Source: Cupriavidus necator A5-1 (GTDB taxonomy: Bacteria > Pseudomonadota > Gammaproteobacteria > Burkholderiales > Burkholderiaceae). Taken from it: 64,000 nt of DNA. The translations under genes and the position numbers were made by a program. The stretch's first letter is position 1. The number at the start of each line of letters is the position of its first letter. The stretch is taken from positions 620,001 through 684,000 of the forward strand of contig NZ_JQLI01000008.1 of NCBI RefSeq assembly GCF_000744095.1, in the 5' to 3' direction. Below, piece by piece: positions 25,244 through 33,611 of the stretch. Under the pieces are notes generated by a model. It was not told the origin of the DNA and did not search any database. It saw only the letters and a list, made by a program, of their open reading frames with translations.

Positions 25244-25481
25244 GCTCGGACTGCATGCTCGCGCGTCCGCAAAGCTGACCCAGCTCGCAGGCAGCTTTGT
25301 CAGCCAGGTCAAGATGTCCCGCAACGGACGCCAGGTCGATGCCAAGAGCATCATGGGCGTGATGATGCTGGCGGCCGGGATCGGTTCGACCATCACCCTC
25401 GAGACCGACGGGCCCGACGAGCAGGAGGCGATGGACGCGCTGCTGGCGCTGATCGCCAATCGTTTTGGTGAGGGAGAGTGA
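25212..25481 (+). CDS. ptsH: HPr phosphocarrier protein
   Basis: An 89-residue HPr starting MLQRDTTIINKLGLHARASA. His15 (GLHARAS) is the phosphoacceptor from enzyme I, and Ser46 (AKSIMGVMML) is the regulatory serine position, which matters because many betaproteobacteria have an HPr kinase. It overlaps the EIIA gene by 32 nt in another frame and precedes ptsI by 49 bp. Confidence 0.95.
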   Translation: MLQRDTTIINKLGLHARASAKLTQLAGSFVSQVKMSRNGRQVDAKSIMGVMMLAAGIGSTITLETDGPDEQEAMDALLALIANRFGEGE

Positions 25482-25530
25482 GGCCGGCGGCCTCGACATA
25501 AATTCTTAAACGTTCCTGACGGAGCGGTAC

Positions 25531-27300
25531 ATGCCTTTCGCCTTGCACGGCATCCCGGTCTCGCGTGGCGTCGCCATCGGGCGCGCACACCTGCTCGCGC
25601 CCGCGGCGCTGGATGTGTCGCATTACCTGGTCGATGAAGACCGGCTCGACGCCGAGGTCGAACGGCTGCGCGCCGCGCGCGCCGCGGTACGGGCGGAACT
25701 GGCGGCGCTCAAGCGCGACCTGCCGCGCGACGCGCCCGAGGAGCTGGGTGCCTTCCTCGACGTGCACGCGATGATCCTCGACGACGAGGCGCTGGCGCGC
25801 GAGCCCGAGGCGCTGATCCGGGGCCGCCGCTACAACGCCGAGTGGGCACTCACCACGCGCCTCGAAGAGCTGATGCGCCAGTTCGACGAAATCGAGGACG
25901 AGTACCTGCGCGAGCGCAAGACCGATATCCGGCAGGTGGTGGAGCGCATCCTGAAGGCGTTGGCCGGCGCCCCCGTGCTGGTGCCCGCGCCGGTGCCGGC
26001 GCTGGCCGCCGACGGCGAAGCCGCCCCTGGCGTGATCGTGGTCGCCCACGACATCGCCCCGGCCGACATGCTGCAGTTCCGCCACACCATCTTCCACGGG
26101 TTTGTGACCGACATGGGCGGGCGCACCTCGCATACGGCCATCGTCGCGCGCAGCCTGGATATCCCGGCCGCGGTCGGCGTGCAGAGCGCGAGCGAGCTGA
26201 TTCGCCAGGACGACTGGATCATCGTCGACGGCGATGCCGGGCTGGTGATCGTCGACCCGACCGCCATCATCCTCGAGGAATACCGCCACCGGCAGAGCGA
26301 GCGCGCGCTGGAGAAGAAGCGCCTGCAACGCTTGCGGCACACGCCGGCGGTAACACTGGACGGGCTCGAGATCGAGCTGCTGGCCAATATCGAGATGGCC
26401 GAGGACGCCGGCGCGGCGCTGGTGGCCGGCGCGGTCGGCGTGGGCCTGTTCCGTTCCGAATTCCTGTTCATGAACCGGCGCGACGAGTTGCCGGACGAGG
26501 ACGAGCAGTTCCAGGCCTACCGCGGTGCGGTCGACGCCATGCACGGCCTGCCGGTGACCATCCGCACCATCGATGTCGGCGCCGACAAGCCGCTGGATGG
26601 CCGTGATGGCCGTGGCGACGAGTTCGAGACTGCGCTGAATCCCGCGCTGGGCCTGCGCGCGATCCGCTGGTCGCTGTCAGAGCCAGGCATGTTCCTGACC
26701 CAGTTGCGCGCGCTATTGCGCGCCTCGGCCTTTGGCCCGGTGCGGCTGCTGGTGCCGATGCTGGCGCATGCCAGGGAGATCGACCAGACCCTGGCGCTGA
26801 TCGCCAAGGCCAAGCGCCAGCTGGATGAGCGCGGCGAGCCCTACGACCCGGGCATGAAGGTCGGCGCCATGATCGAGATCCCGGCCGCGGTGCTGCTGCT
26901 GCCGCTGTTCCTGCGCAAGATGGACTTCCTGTCCATCGGCACCAACGACCTGATCCAGTACACGCTGGCAATCGACCGCGCCGACAACGCGGTGGCGCAC
27001 CTGTTCGACCCGCTGCACCCGGCGGTGCTGCAATTGGTGGCGCGCACCATCCGCGAAGCCAATCGTGCCGGCGTGCCGGTGGCGGTGTGCGGCGAGATGG
27101 CGGGCGACCCGTCGATGACGCGGCTGCTGCTGGGCATGGGCCTGCGCGAGTTCTCGATGCACCCGGCGCAGCTGCTGCGGGTCAAGCAGGAGATCCTGCA
27201 CGCCAACTGCCAGTTGCTCGAGCCGCTGGTCGACCAGGTGCTCAATACCTACGACCCGGAGGAGCAGGCCGCAGCCCTGCGGTTGCTCGCGAGACCCTGA
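25531..27300 (+). CDS. ptsI: PTS enzyme I (phosphoenolpyruvate-protein phosphotransferase)
   Basis: A 589-residue enzyme passing phosphate from PEP to HPr. The active-site histidine lies in DMGGRTSHTAIVARSL, and the PEP-binding half has GLFRSEFLFMNR, RTIDVGADKPL, the SIGTNDLIQYTLAIDR segment and the catalytic cysteine in AVCGEMAGDP. Length is normal for enzyme I. It follows ptsH in the EIIA-HPr-EI order of Burkholderiaceae. Confidence 0.97.
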   Translation: MPFALHGIPVSRGVAIGRAHLLAPAALDVSHYLVDEDRLDAEVERLRAARAAVRAELAALKRDLPRDAPEELGAFLDVHAMILDDEALAREPEALIRGRRYNAEWALTTRLEELMRQFDEIEDEYLRERKTDIRQVVERILKALAGAPVLVPAPVPALAADGEAAPGVIVVAHDIAPADMLQFRHTIFHGFVTDMGGRTSHTAIVARSLDIPAAVGVQSASELIRQDDWIIVDGDAGLVIVDPTAIILEEYRHRQSERALEKKRLQRLRHTPAVTLDGLEIELLANIEMAEDAGAALVAGAVGVGLFRSEFLFMNRRDELPDEDEQFQAYRGAVDAMHGLPVTIRTIDVGADKPLDGRDGRGDEFETALNPALGLRAIRWSLSEPGMFLTQLRALLRASAFGPVRLLVPMLAHAREIDQTLALIAKAKRQLDERGEPYDPGMKVGAMIEIPAAVLLLPLFLRKMDFLSIGTNDLIQYTLAIDRADNAVAHLFDPLHPAVLQLVARTIREANRAGVPVAVCGEMAGDPSMTRLLLGMGLREFSMHPAQLLRVKQEILHANCQLLEPLVDQVLNTYDPEEQAAALRLLARP

Positions 27301-27430
27301 CGCCATCAGGGTTTTCTGATGGTGGAATGCGGCAGCCGCGGCACATTCAATGCTTCGAAAGTGCCGCTGTCGCCGCCTTCTTTTCGCGCCTTGTGCCGTT
27401 CTCCCGACCTCCTCGCATGTGGCTTAATGG

Positions 27431-27449
27431 GAATTGTTATCATTTTGCA
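27431..27449. promoter_or_regulatory. Candidate Fur box upstream of bfd
   Basis: Read on the minus strand this is TGCAAAATGATAACAATTC, close to the Fur core (ATGATAAT repeats). A -10-like GATATT follows at 27455-27460 on the plus strand, so bound Fur would occlude the promoter. It lies 66 bp upstream of the bfd start. Confidence 0.5.
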
Positions 27450-27514
27450 TCTCTGATATTCTGACGTTCATTCGCGGTGGCATGCCGGTGCCACGCGCCC
27501 CACAGGAGGGAGTT

Positions 27515-27820
27515 GTGTACGTCTGCATCTGCAACCAGATCACCGATCGTGAGATCCACGGTGCCGCACACCTTGGCGTCGAAACCCTCGACGAACTGGC
27601 CGAAACGCTTGGCGTCGGCACGTGCTGCGGTCGCTGCCGCGACTGCGCGCAGCAGGTGTTGCAGGAAGGCGTGGCAGCGGTGCGGAATGTCACCGTGGCG
27701 ACCCTCGCCAACATTCAGGTTGTGGAGATTTCTTCCTGTTCCGCATCGGGCCCATGTACCATAATGGACACTCGGGACCCGGCAGTCGCGAACGACCAGC
27801 GCAAGGCGTTGGTTGCCTGA
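27515..27820 (+). CDS. bfd: Bacterioferritin-associated ferredoxin
   Basis: A 101-residue [2Fe-2S] protein that supplies electrons to release iron from bacterioferritin. The GTG at 27515 with AGGAGGG just upstream gives MYVCICNQITDREIHGAA; the cluster ligands are the VCIC pair and the downstream TCCGRCRDC motif. The tail after about residue 65 is longer than in the minimal Bfd and carries two more cysteines (SSCSASGPC). bfr follows 127 bp downstream. Confidence 0.93.
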   Translation: MYVCICNQITDREIHGAAHLGVETLDELAETLGVGTCCGRCRDCAQQVLQEGVAAVRNVTVATLANIQVVEISSCSASGPCTIMDTRDPAVANDQRKALVA

Positions 27821-27947
27821 ACGCGCCCATATGAACTGAAAGTCAGTTCACGGCGCGTTTTGCGCATTTCCTTTTTCACCGACTGCACGCGGCGCCATTG
27901 GCGCCGCTTCGTGTTTTTGCGCGGGCCCGATGTAACAGGAGCCGCCA

Positions 27948-28427
27948 ATGAAAGGTGACAAGAAGGTCATCCAGCATCTGAACGCCCAGCTCAAGAACGA
28001 GCTGACCGCGATCAACCAGTATTTCCTGCACGCCCGCATGTATCGCCACTGGGGCCTGAAAAAGCTCGGCGACGTCGAGTACAAGGAATCGATCGGCGAA
28101 ATGAAGCACGCCGACCGCCTGATCGAGCGCATCCTGATGCTGGACGGCCTGCCCAACCTGCAGGACCTGCACAAGCTGCTGCTGGGCGAAGACACGCCCG
28201 AGATGCTCAAGTGCGACCTGAAGCTGGAGCAGACCGCGCACGCCACCGTCAAGGAAGGCATTGCCTACTGCGAATCCGTCGGCGATTACGTCAGCCGCGA
28301 AATCCTGGTCGATATCCTCACCGATACGGAGGAACATATCGAATACCTGGAAACGCAGCTGGACCTGATCGACAAGGTCGGGCTGCAGAACTACCTGCAG
28401 TCGCAGATGGAGCCGGGGGAGCAGTAA
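27948..28427 (+). CDS. bfr: Bacterioferritin
   Basis: A 159-residue 24-mer iron-storage subunit. Ferroxidase ligands are visible: Glu18 (LKNELTAINQYF), the GEMKHAD segment with Glu51 and His54, and the C-terminal TDTEEHIEYL. Met52 in GEMKHAD is the haem ligand, marking it as haem-bearing Bfr rather than ferritin. CAGGAGCCGCCA precedes the ATG. Pairing with bfd and a nearby Fur-like site points to iron control. Confidence 0.97.
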   Translation: MKGDKKVIQHLNAQLKNELTAINQYFLHARMYRHWGLKKLGDVEYKESIGEMKHADRLIERILMLDGLPNLQDLHKLLLGEDTPEMLKCDLKLEQTAHATVKEGIAYCESVGDYVSREILVDILTDTEEHIEYLETQLDLIDKVGLQNYLQSQMEPGEQ

Positions 28428-28622
28428 GCCGCCGTCTCCGGCGCGGCCGCCGCTGCAGTGTCCCTGCGCAGGTGGCCGGCCCCAGCGCGCGGCGCCATCC
28501 GGCGCTGCCACCTTGCTTGCTTGTTTGCAGTAACCCTTCTCATTCCAATTCCTCTCTTCATCCAGGCGTGCCTGACCGGGTAGTGGCTCCTGCCCGGGCA
28601 GGGCGCCGCGACGGAGCCAGCC

Positions 28623-29666
28623 ATGACCAATCCTATCCGCCTGACGCAGTACAGCCACGGCGCCGGCTGCGGCTGCAAGATTTCCCCGAAAGTGCTCGAC
28701 GTGATCCTCGCGGGCAGTGGTGCGCAGCACCTGGACCCGCGGCTGTGGGTCGGCAATGCCTCGCGCGACGATGCGGCGGTGTATGCGCTGGATGGCGCCG
28801 ACGGTGAGCGGGGCGTGGTGTCTACTACCGACTTCTTCATGCCCATCGTCGACGATCCGTTCGACTTCGGGCGTATCGCCGCCACCAATGCCATCAGCGA
28901 TATCTACGCGATGGGCGGCGATCCGCTGATGGCCATCGCCATCCTCGGCTGGCCCGTCAACGTGCTGCCGCCCGAGGTGGCGCGCGAAGTGGTGGCGGGC
29001 GGGCGCCGCGCCTGCGACGACGCCGGCATTCCGCTGGCGGGCGGGCATTCGATCGATGCGCCGGAGCCGATCTTCGGGCTGGCGGTGACCGGCATCGTCG
29101 AACGCGCGCACCTGAAGCGCAACGACACTGCCACGCCCGGTTCCCGGCTGTACCTGACCAAGCCGCTGGGCATCGGCGTGCTGACCACCGCCGAAAAGAA
29201 GGGTTTGCTGCGCGCCGACAACCGTCACCTGGCGCGCGACTGGATGTGTGTGCTGAACCGGCCCGGCAGCGCGTTCGGACGCCTGGCGGGCGTGTGCGCG
29301 ATGACTGACGTCACCGGCTTCGGCCTGCTCGGCCACCTGGTGGAGATGGCCGACGGCAGCGGCCTGACCGCGCGGCTGGACTATGCCGCGGTGCCGGTGC
29401 TGGATGACGTGGTCGACTACATCGGCCAGGGCAGCGTGCCGGGCGGCACGCAGCGCAACTTCGACAGCTACGGCCACCGCATCACGCCGCTGACCGACGT
29501 GCAGCGCGCGGTGCTGTGCGATCCGCAGACCAGTGGCGGCCTGCTGGTGGCGGTGGAGCCTGCCGGCGAAGCCGAATTCGTAGCTGAGTGCGCGCGCCTC
29601 GGGCTGTCGCTGGCGCCGGTCGGCGAGATGGTGGCGCGCGCCGCGCTTGCAGTCGAGATCCAGTGA
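28623..29666 (+). CDS. selD: Selenide, water dikinase
   Basis: A 347-residue enzyme producing selenophosphate. The catalytic loop is YSHGAGCGCKIS, with cysteine where some organisms carry selenocysteine, followed by the ATP-binding segments GNASRDDAAVYAL, DIYAMGGDPLMAIAIL, DVTGFGLLGHL and CDPQTSGGLL. The stop overlaps the selU start by one base (TGATG), so the genes are coupled. A 195-bp gap separates it from bfr. Confidence 0.96.
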   Translation: MTNPIRLTQYSHGAGCGCKISPKVLDVILAGSGAQHLDPRLWVGNASRDDAAVYALDGADGERGVVSTTDFFMPIVDDPFDFGRIAATNAISDIYAMGGDPLMAIAILGWPVNVLPPEVAREVVAGGRRACDDAGIPLAGGHSIDAPEPIFGLAVTGIVERAHLKRNDTATPGSRLYLTKPLGIGVLTTAEKKGLLRADNRHLARDWMCVLNRPGSAFGRLAGVCAMTDVTGFGLLGHLVEMADGSGLTARLDYAAVPVLDDVVDYIGQGSVPGGTQRNFDSYGHRITPLTDVQRAVLCDPQTSGGLLVAVEPAGEAEFVAECARLGLSLAPVGEMVARAALAVEIQ

Positions 29667-30769
29667 TGCGCGAAGACACCGCCGACTTCCGTTCGCTGTT
29701 CCTCAGCGGTGTGGCGATGATGGATGTGCGCGCACCGCTGGAATTCGCGCGCGGGGCCTTCCCGGGCGCAGTGAATCTGCCGTTGATGGACGATGCCGAG
29801 CGGCACGAGGTTGGCCTGTGCTACGCGCAGAAGGGCCAGCAGGCGGCGATCGTGCTGGGCCACCAGCTAGTGTCGGGCGAACGCAAGGCGGCGCGGATCG
29901 CGGCGTGGGCGGAGTTTGCGCGCGCGCATCCGGATGGCTACCTGTATTGCTTCCGCGGCGGGCTGCGCTCGCAGCTGGTGCAGCAATGGCTGCGTGAAGC
30001 GGGTGTCAACTACCCGCGCGTCACCGGCGGCTACAAGGCGATGCGAGGCTTCCTGATCTCGGCCATCGATACGGCCGCCACCGAGCAGCGGTGGGTCGTG
30101 CTCGGCGGGCTGACCGGCAGCGGCAAGACCGACGTGCTGGCCGACGTGCCCGCCGCGATCGACCTGGAGGGCCATGCGCGCCACCGTGGCTCGGCATTCG
30201 GGCGCCGCGCGCTGGCGCAGCCGCAGCAGGTCGATTTCGAGAACGCGCTGGCGATCGACCTGCTGCGCCATATCGACACAGGCTTCCACGCGCTGGTGGT
30301 GGAAGACGAAGGCCGCTATATCGGCAGCCGTGACGTGCCGCAGGCGCTGACGCAGCGCATGCAGGCGAGCCCGCTGGTATGGCTGGAGGCGTCGTTCGAG
30401 CAACGCGTGGAGCGCGTGCTGCGCGACTACGTGCAGGGACTGGCGGCGGAGTTTATCGCCGAGAAGGGAACGGCGAAGGGCTTCGAGGCCTACGCCGCGC
30501 GCCTGCGCGAAGCGATGGCCGCTATCGCTCCAAGGCTGGGCGGGGCGCGCTACGGCAAGTTATCGAGCCTGCTGGAGCAGGCGCTGGCACGGCAGGCGGA
30601 TTCCGGCGAAGTGGCGTTGCACTGTGGCTGGATCGAAGTGCTGCTGCGCGATTACTACGATCCGATGTACGACTACCAGCGCGAGCAGCGCACCGCGCGC
30701 ATCGTCTTCCGCGGCGACCGCGCCGCCGTTACCGACTGGCTACGGGCGCATGCGGCGCCGCAGGACTAG
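29666..30769 (+). CDS. selU: tRNA 2-selenouridine/geranyl-2-thiouridine synthase
   Basis: A 367-residue YbbB/SelU (MnmH) protein: an N-terminal rhodanese domain with active-site cysteine in YLYCFRGGLRSQLVQQWL, and a C-terminal P-loop domain with GGLTGSGKTDVLADV and VEDEGRYIGSRDVP. It replaces sulfur by selenium in tRNA wobble 2-thiouridine using selenophosphate from SelD, the gene immediately upstream. Start chosen at the ATG overlapping the selD stop. Confidence 0.95.
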   Translation: MREDTADFRSLFLSGVAMMDVRAPLEFARGAFPGAVNLPLMDDAERHEVGLCYAQKGQQAAIVLGHQLVSGERKAARIAAWAEFARAHPDGYLYCFRGGLRSQLVQQWLREAGVNYPRVTGGYKAMRGFLISAIDTAATEQRWVVLGGLTGSGKTDVLADVPAAIDLEGHARHRGSAFGRRALAQPQQVDFENALAIDLLRHIDTGFHALVVEDEGRYIGSRDVPQALTQRMQASPLVWLEASFEQRVERVLRDYVQGLAAEFIAEKGTAKGFEAYAARLREAMAAIAPRLGGARYGKLSSLLEQALARQADSGEVALHCGWIEVLLRDYYDPMYDYQREQRTARIVFRGDRAAVTDWLRAHAAPQD

Positions 30770-30778
30770 GCGCTTGGC

Positions 30779-31543
30779 TCAGTGCCCGGCGCAGACCGGG
30801 CAATCCGGCGTGCGCGCCAGCCGCATCGTGGTCCATTCCATCGACAGCGCATTGACCATCAGCAGCCGCCCCGCCAGGCTGTCGCCGACGCCGGCGAGCA
30901 GCTTGAGCGCCTCGGCCGCCTGCACCGTGCCGACCATGCCGACCAGCGGCGCGAACACGCCCATGGTGGCGCAGGCCACCTCCGGCGCGGGCTCGGCCGG
31001 CGGGAACAGGCAGGCGTAGCAGGGCGCATCCGGCTGGCGGCGGTCGAACACGCTGATCTGGCCGTCGAAGCGCAGCGCCGCGCCCGACACCAGCGGCACC
31101 TTGTGGCGCACGCAGGCGCGGTTGACCGCCTGGCGCGTGGCGAAGTTGTCGCAGCAATCCAGAACCACGTCGGCCGTGGCCACCAGTTGGTCGAGCTCGG
31201 CATCGCCCACGCGCGCCGGCACCGTCACGATCTCCAGGCCCGGGTTGATACGCAGCATGCCTTCGCGCGCGGAATCGACCTTCGGCCGGCCCACATTGGC
31301 GGTGGTGTGGATGATCTGGCGCTGCAGGTTGGTCAGGTCGACCTCGTCGTTGTCGACCACAGTGATGCGGCCCACGCCGGCCGAAGCGAGGAAGGGCAGC
31401 GCGGCCGCGCCCAGGCCGCCCGCGCCGATTACCAGCGCGTGACCGGCAAGTAGCCGGCGCTGGCCTTCGATGCCGAGCTCGTCCAGCAGGATGTGGCGGG
31501 AGTAGCGCAGTAGCTGTTCGTCGTTGAGGCCGTCGTCGCTCAT
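30779..31543 (-). CDS. moeB: MoeB/ThiF-family adenylyltransferase
   Basis: A 254-residue E1-like enzyme that adenylates the C-terminal glycine of MoaD or ThiS. It has the nucleotide motif VIGAGGLGAAALPFLASAG, the arginine/aspartate segment VVDNDEVDLTNLQRQI, DVVLDCCDNFATRQ, and two CxxC zinc-binding pairs (CYAC and the terminal CPVC). The start at 31543 (MSDDGLNDEQLLRYSRH) is typical; the upstream extension runs through a repeat. It cannot be assigned to molybdopterin rather than thiamine synthesis from sequence alone. Confidence 0.9.
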   Translation of the reverse strand: MSDDGLNDEQLLRYSRHILLDELGIEGQRRLLAGHALVIGAGGLGAAALPFLASAGVGRITVVDNDEVDLTNLQRQIIHTTANVGRPKVDSAREGMLRINPGLEIVTVPARVGDAELDQLVATADVVLDCCDNFATRQAVNRACVRHKVPLVSGAALRFDGQISVFDRRQPDAPCYACLFPPAEPAPEVACATMGVFAPLVGMVGTVQAAEALKLLAGVGDSLAGRLLMVNALSMEWTTMRLARTPDCPVCAGH

Positions 31544-31564
31544 GAAGTTAATCCCCGAGTGCCA

Positions 31565-31710
31565 AAGAGGAGAGCGGTTTTGGGTGCGCCAAAGCCGCCC
31601 GAGCTGGCCCAAGCAAGGTGTTCTCCCTCTCCCCTCAGGGGGAGAGGGTTGGGGAGAGGGGTGGGCTAGCAAGCAGCCACATCAAGCGAAGCCAACGGTT
31701 TGAACCCACC
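31565..31710. repeat. About 146-bp dispersed repeat, copy A
   Basis: From AAGAGGAGAGCGGTTTTGGG to TTTGAACCCACC this intergenic stretch matches most positions of 53434-53580 in the same orientation, including GGTGCGCC, AGCCGCCCGAGCT and a central CTCTCCCCTCAGGGGGAGAG palindrome-like core. It lies upstream of moeB and contains no gene. Such a unit looks like a non-coding mobile or REP-type element. Confidence 0.75.
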
Positions 31711-31741
31711 GCCCTCAGCCTTTGACACTCCTGCCCTCTCC

Positions 31742-31767
31742 CCCCTCTCCCGCAAGCGGGAGAGGGG
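31742..31767. repeat. Intergenic palindrome CCCCTCTCCCGC-AA-GCGGGAGAGGGG, copy 3
   Basis: Identical in core to the copy at 6331-6356 and sharing its right flank (CA-ACCGGCGG). It lies between the long repeat at 31565-31710 and the ctpA stop. Confidence 0.8.
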
Positions 31768-31794
31768 GGCAAACCGGCGGTGTAAAGCAGCGCC

Positions 31795-33405
31795 TCAGGG
31801 CGCCTTGCCCGTCGGCGTACCCAACGGCTCGCCCATCGGCGCGCTGGCCGGCGGCTGCTTGCCGGGGGCCGGAGCGACCGGCTTGGCGGCCGGAGCGCTG
31901 GCACCCTTGGCGCCGCTCTTGCCCGAGGGCTTGGCTGCTGCCTTGCCGTTGTCGGCCGGCGGGTTGGTCTCAAGCCGCGACTTGGAGCGCTTGACCGGCT
32001 GGCCATTGAGCTGGGCCACGGCCTGCTGCAGCATGAAGTCGTCGGCCGAGCCGAATTCCACCGGCTTCTTGCGGCGTTCCTTCTCGCGTTCTTCCGGCGA
32101 CTTCTTCGCGTTTTCTTCTTCCAGGCGGCGCAGTTCTTCCACGCGGCGCTGCTCGCGTTCGGTCATTTCCGGCTCTTCCGATTCCTGCTTGTTGTGCAGG
32201 TGGCGCTCGGTATCGATCTCGCGTGTGATCAGCGCGTCGTCCGGATCGCCTTCGGGGTTCTGATCGACCGGTATGTCAGGGCGGATGCCCTTGGCCTGGA
32301 TCGACTTGCCGCTCGGCGTGTAGTAGTACGCGATGGTCAGCTTGATGCCGGTTTCATTGGTGAGCGGACGCACGGTCTGCACCGAGCCCTTGCCGAAGGT
32401 GGTCTTGCCCATGATCTGCGCGCGGTGGTGGTCTTGCAGCGCGCCCGCCACGATCTCGGAAGCCGAGGCCGAGTAGGCATTGGTCAGCACCACCATCGGG
32501 ATCTTCTTGTAGATCGCGGGCAGGCCCTTGAGCGGATCGTCTTCCAGCGAGGACAGGCGGTAGTTGCTGTACGACGCCTTGTAGACGCGCTTGGCATCGG
32601 GCACCTGGCCGTTGGTCGACACCACCGTGGCGTCGTCCGGCAGGAAGGCCGCGGCCACGCCGACCGCACCCTGCAGCACGCCGCCGCCGTTGTTGCGCAG
32701 GTCCAGGATCAGCCCCTTCATGTTCGGGTTCTTCTGCGCCATCTCGGCCAGCTTACGGGCCAGGTCGGAAACGGTGCGTTCCTGGAAGCTGGTCAGGCGA
32801 ATCCAGCCGATATTGTTGTCGAGCATCTTGGCCTTGACCGACTGCACGCGGATCTCGGCGCGCGTGATCGAGACCGGGAAGGTGCGTTCCTCGCTCTTGC
32901 GGTAGATCGTCAGCGTGACCTTGGTGCCAGGCTCGCCGCGCATGCGCTTGACTGCCTGCTCCAGCGGCAGGCCGCGCACGGGTTTGTCGTCGATACGGGT
33001 GATCAGGTCGCCCGGCTGGATGCCGGCACGGAACGCGGGCGTATCCTCGATCGGGTTGATCACCTTGACCAGGCCTTCTTCCTGCGAGATCTCGATGCCG
33101 AGGCCGGCGAAGCGGCCGCGCGTGCCTTCCTGCAGTTCCTTGAAGTCTTTCTCGTCGAGATAGGACGAGTGCGGGTCGAGACTGGCGACCATGCCCTTGA
33201 TGGCTTCGGTCAGCAGCTTCTTGTCATCGACCGGCTCTACGTACTCGCGCTTGATCTGCCCGAAGATATCGGCCATCAGCCGCAGCTGGTCCAGCGGCAA
33301 GGGCCCCGATGAATTCTGGGCGGTCGCCGAGATCTGCAGCGTGGCGAGCACGCCGGCGACGAGGCCGACAGAGACTAGGCTGATGTTCTTGAGCGTCTTG
33401 CGCAT
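31795..33405 (-). CDS. ctpA: Carboxy-terminal processing peptidase (S41 family, CtpA)
   Basis: A 536-residue periplasmic serine protease with an N-terminal signal/anchor (MRKTLKNISLVSVGLVAGVL), a PDZ domain around residues 95-180 (GIEISQEEGLVKVINPIED, AGIQPGDLITRIDDKPV), and the S41 core with the Ser/Lys dyad: SASASE (Ser314 or 316) and TFGKGSVQ (Lys339). The C-terminal 100 residues are low-complexity, with a charged helix (EMTEREQRRVEELRRLEEE) then an Ala/Pro/Lys tail. It likely processes envelope proteins or peptidoglycan hydrolases. Direct repeats lie just upstream of its start. Confidence 0.95.
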   Translation of the reverse strand: MRKTLKNISLVSVGLVAGVLATLQISATAQNSSGPLPLDQLRLMADIFGQIKREYVEPVDDKKLLTEAIKGMVASLDPHSSYLDEKDFKELQEGTRGRFAGLGIEISQEEGLVKVINPIEDTPAFRAGIQPGDLITRIDDKPVRGLPLEQAVKRMRGEPGTKVTLTIYRKSEERTFPVSITRAEIRVQSVKAKMLDNNIGWIRLTSFQERTVSDLARKLAEMAQKNPNMKGLILDLRNNGGGVLQGAVGVAAAFLPDDATVVSTNGQVPDAKRVYKASYSNYRLSSLEDDPLKGLPAIYKKIPMVVLTNAYSASASEIVAGALQDHHRAQIMGKTTFGKGSVQTVRPLTNETGIKLTIAYYYTPSGKSIQAKGIRPDIPVDQNPEGDPDDALITREIDTERHLHNKQESEEPEMTEREQRRVEELRRLEEENAKKSPEEREKERRKKPVEFGSADDFMLQQAVAQLNGQPVKRSKSRLETNPPADNGKAAAKPSGKSGAKGASAPAAKPVAPAPGKQPPASAPMGEPLGTPTGKAP

Positions 33406-33420
33406 GAGGGCTGCCTGAAC

Positions 33421-33447
33421 GTGTACTTGGTGTACGGAGTGTACGTG
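33421..33447. repeat. Three GTGTAC direct repeats upstream of ctpA
   Basis: GTGTAC occurs at 33421, 33430 and 33439, an exact 9-bp period, 16-40 bp upstream of the ctpA ATG at 33405. It could be an operator for ctpA; no known regulator is suggested. The rest of the gap to gpmA shows nothing else. Confidence 0.4.
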
Positions 33448-33611
33448 TGGGGATTATGCCGGCTGCGGCCGCCCGGCGCTGGGCGGTTTGTCCGACAGTA
33501 TAAGTCCGTGCGTAGAACGGGGCCTGCCACGCCCCGGTTCAGGGTGGGCGGCCGCACACGCGCGTACACATGCGCCTGTGGGAGCCACCCGGACCGGCTT
33601 CCGGACCGGCT

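Noticed and set aside
27303..27322. Hairpin CCATCAG/CTGATGG after ptsI as a terminator
   Set aside because: The 7-bp stem has no U-tract after it; evidence too weak for a feature.
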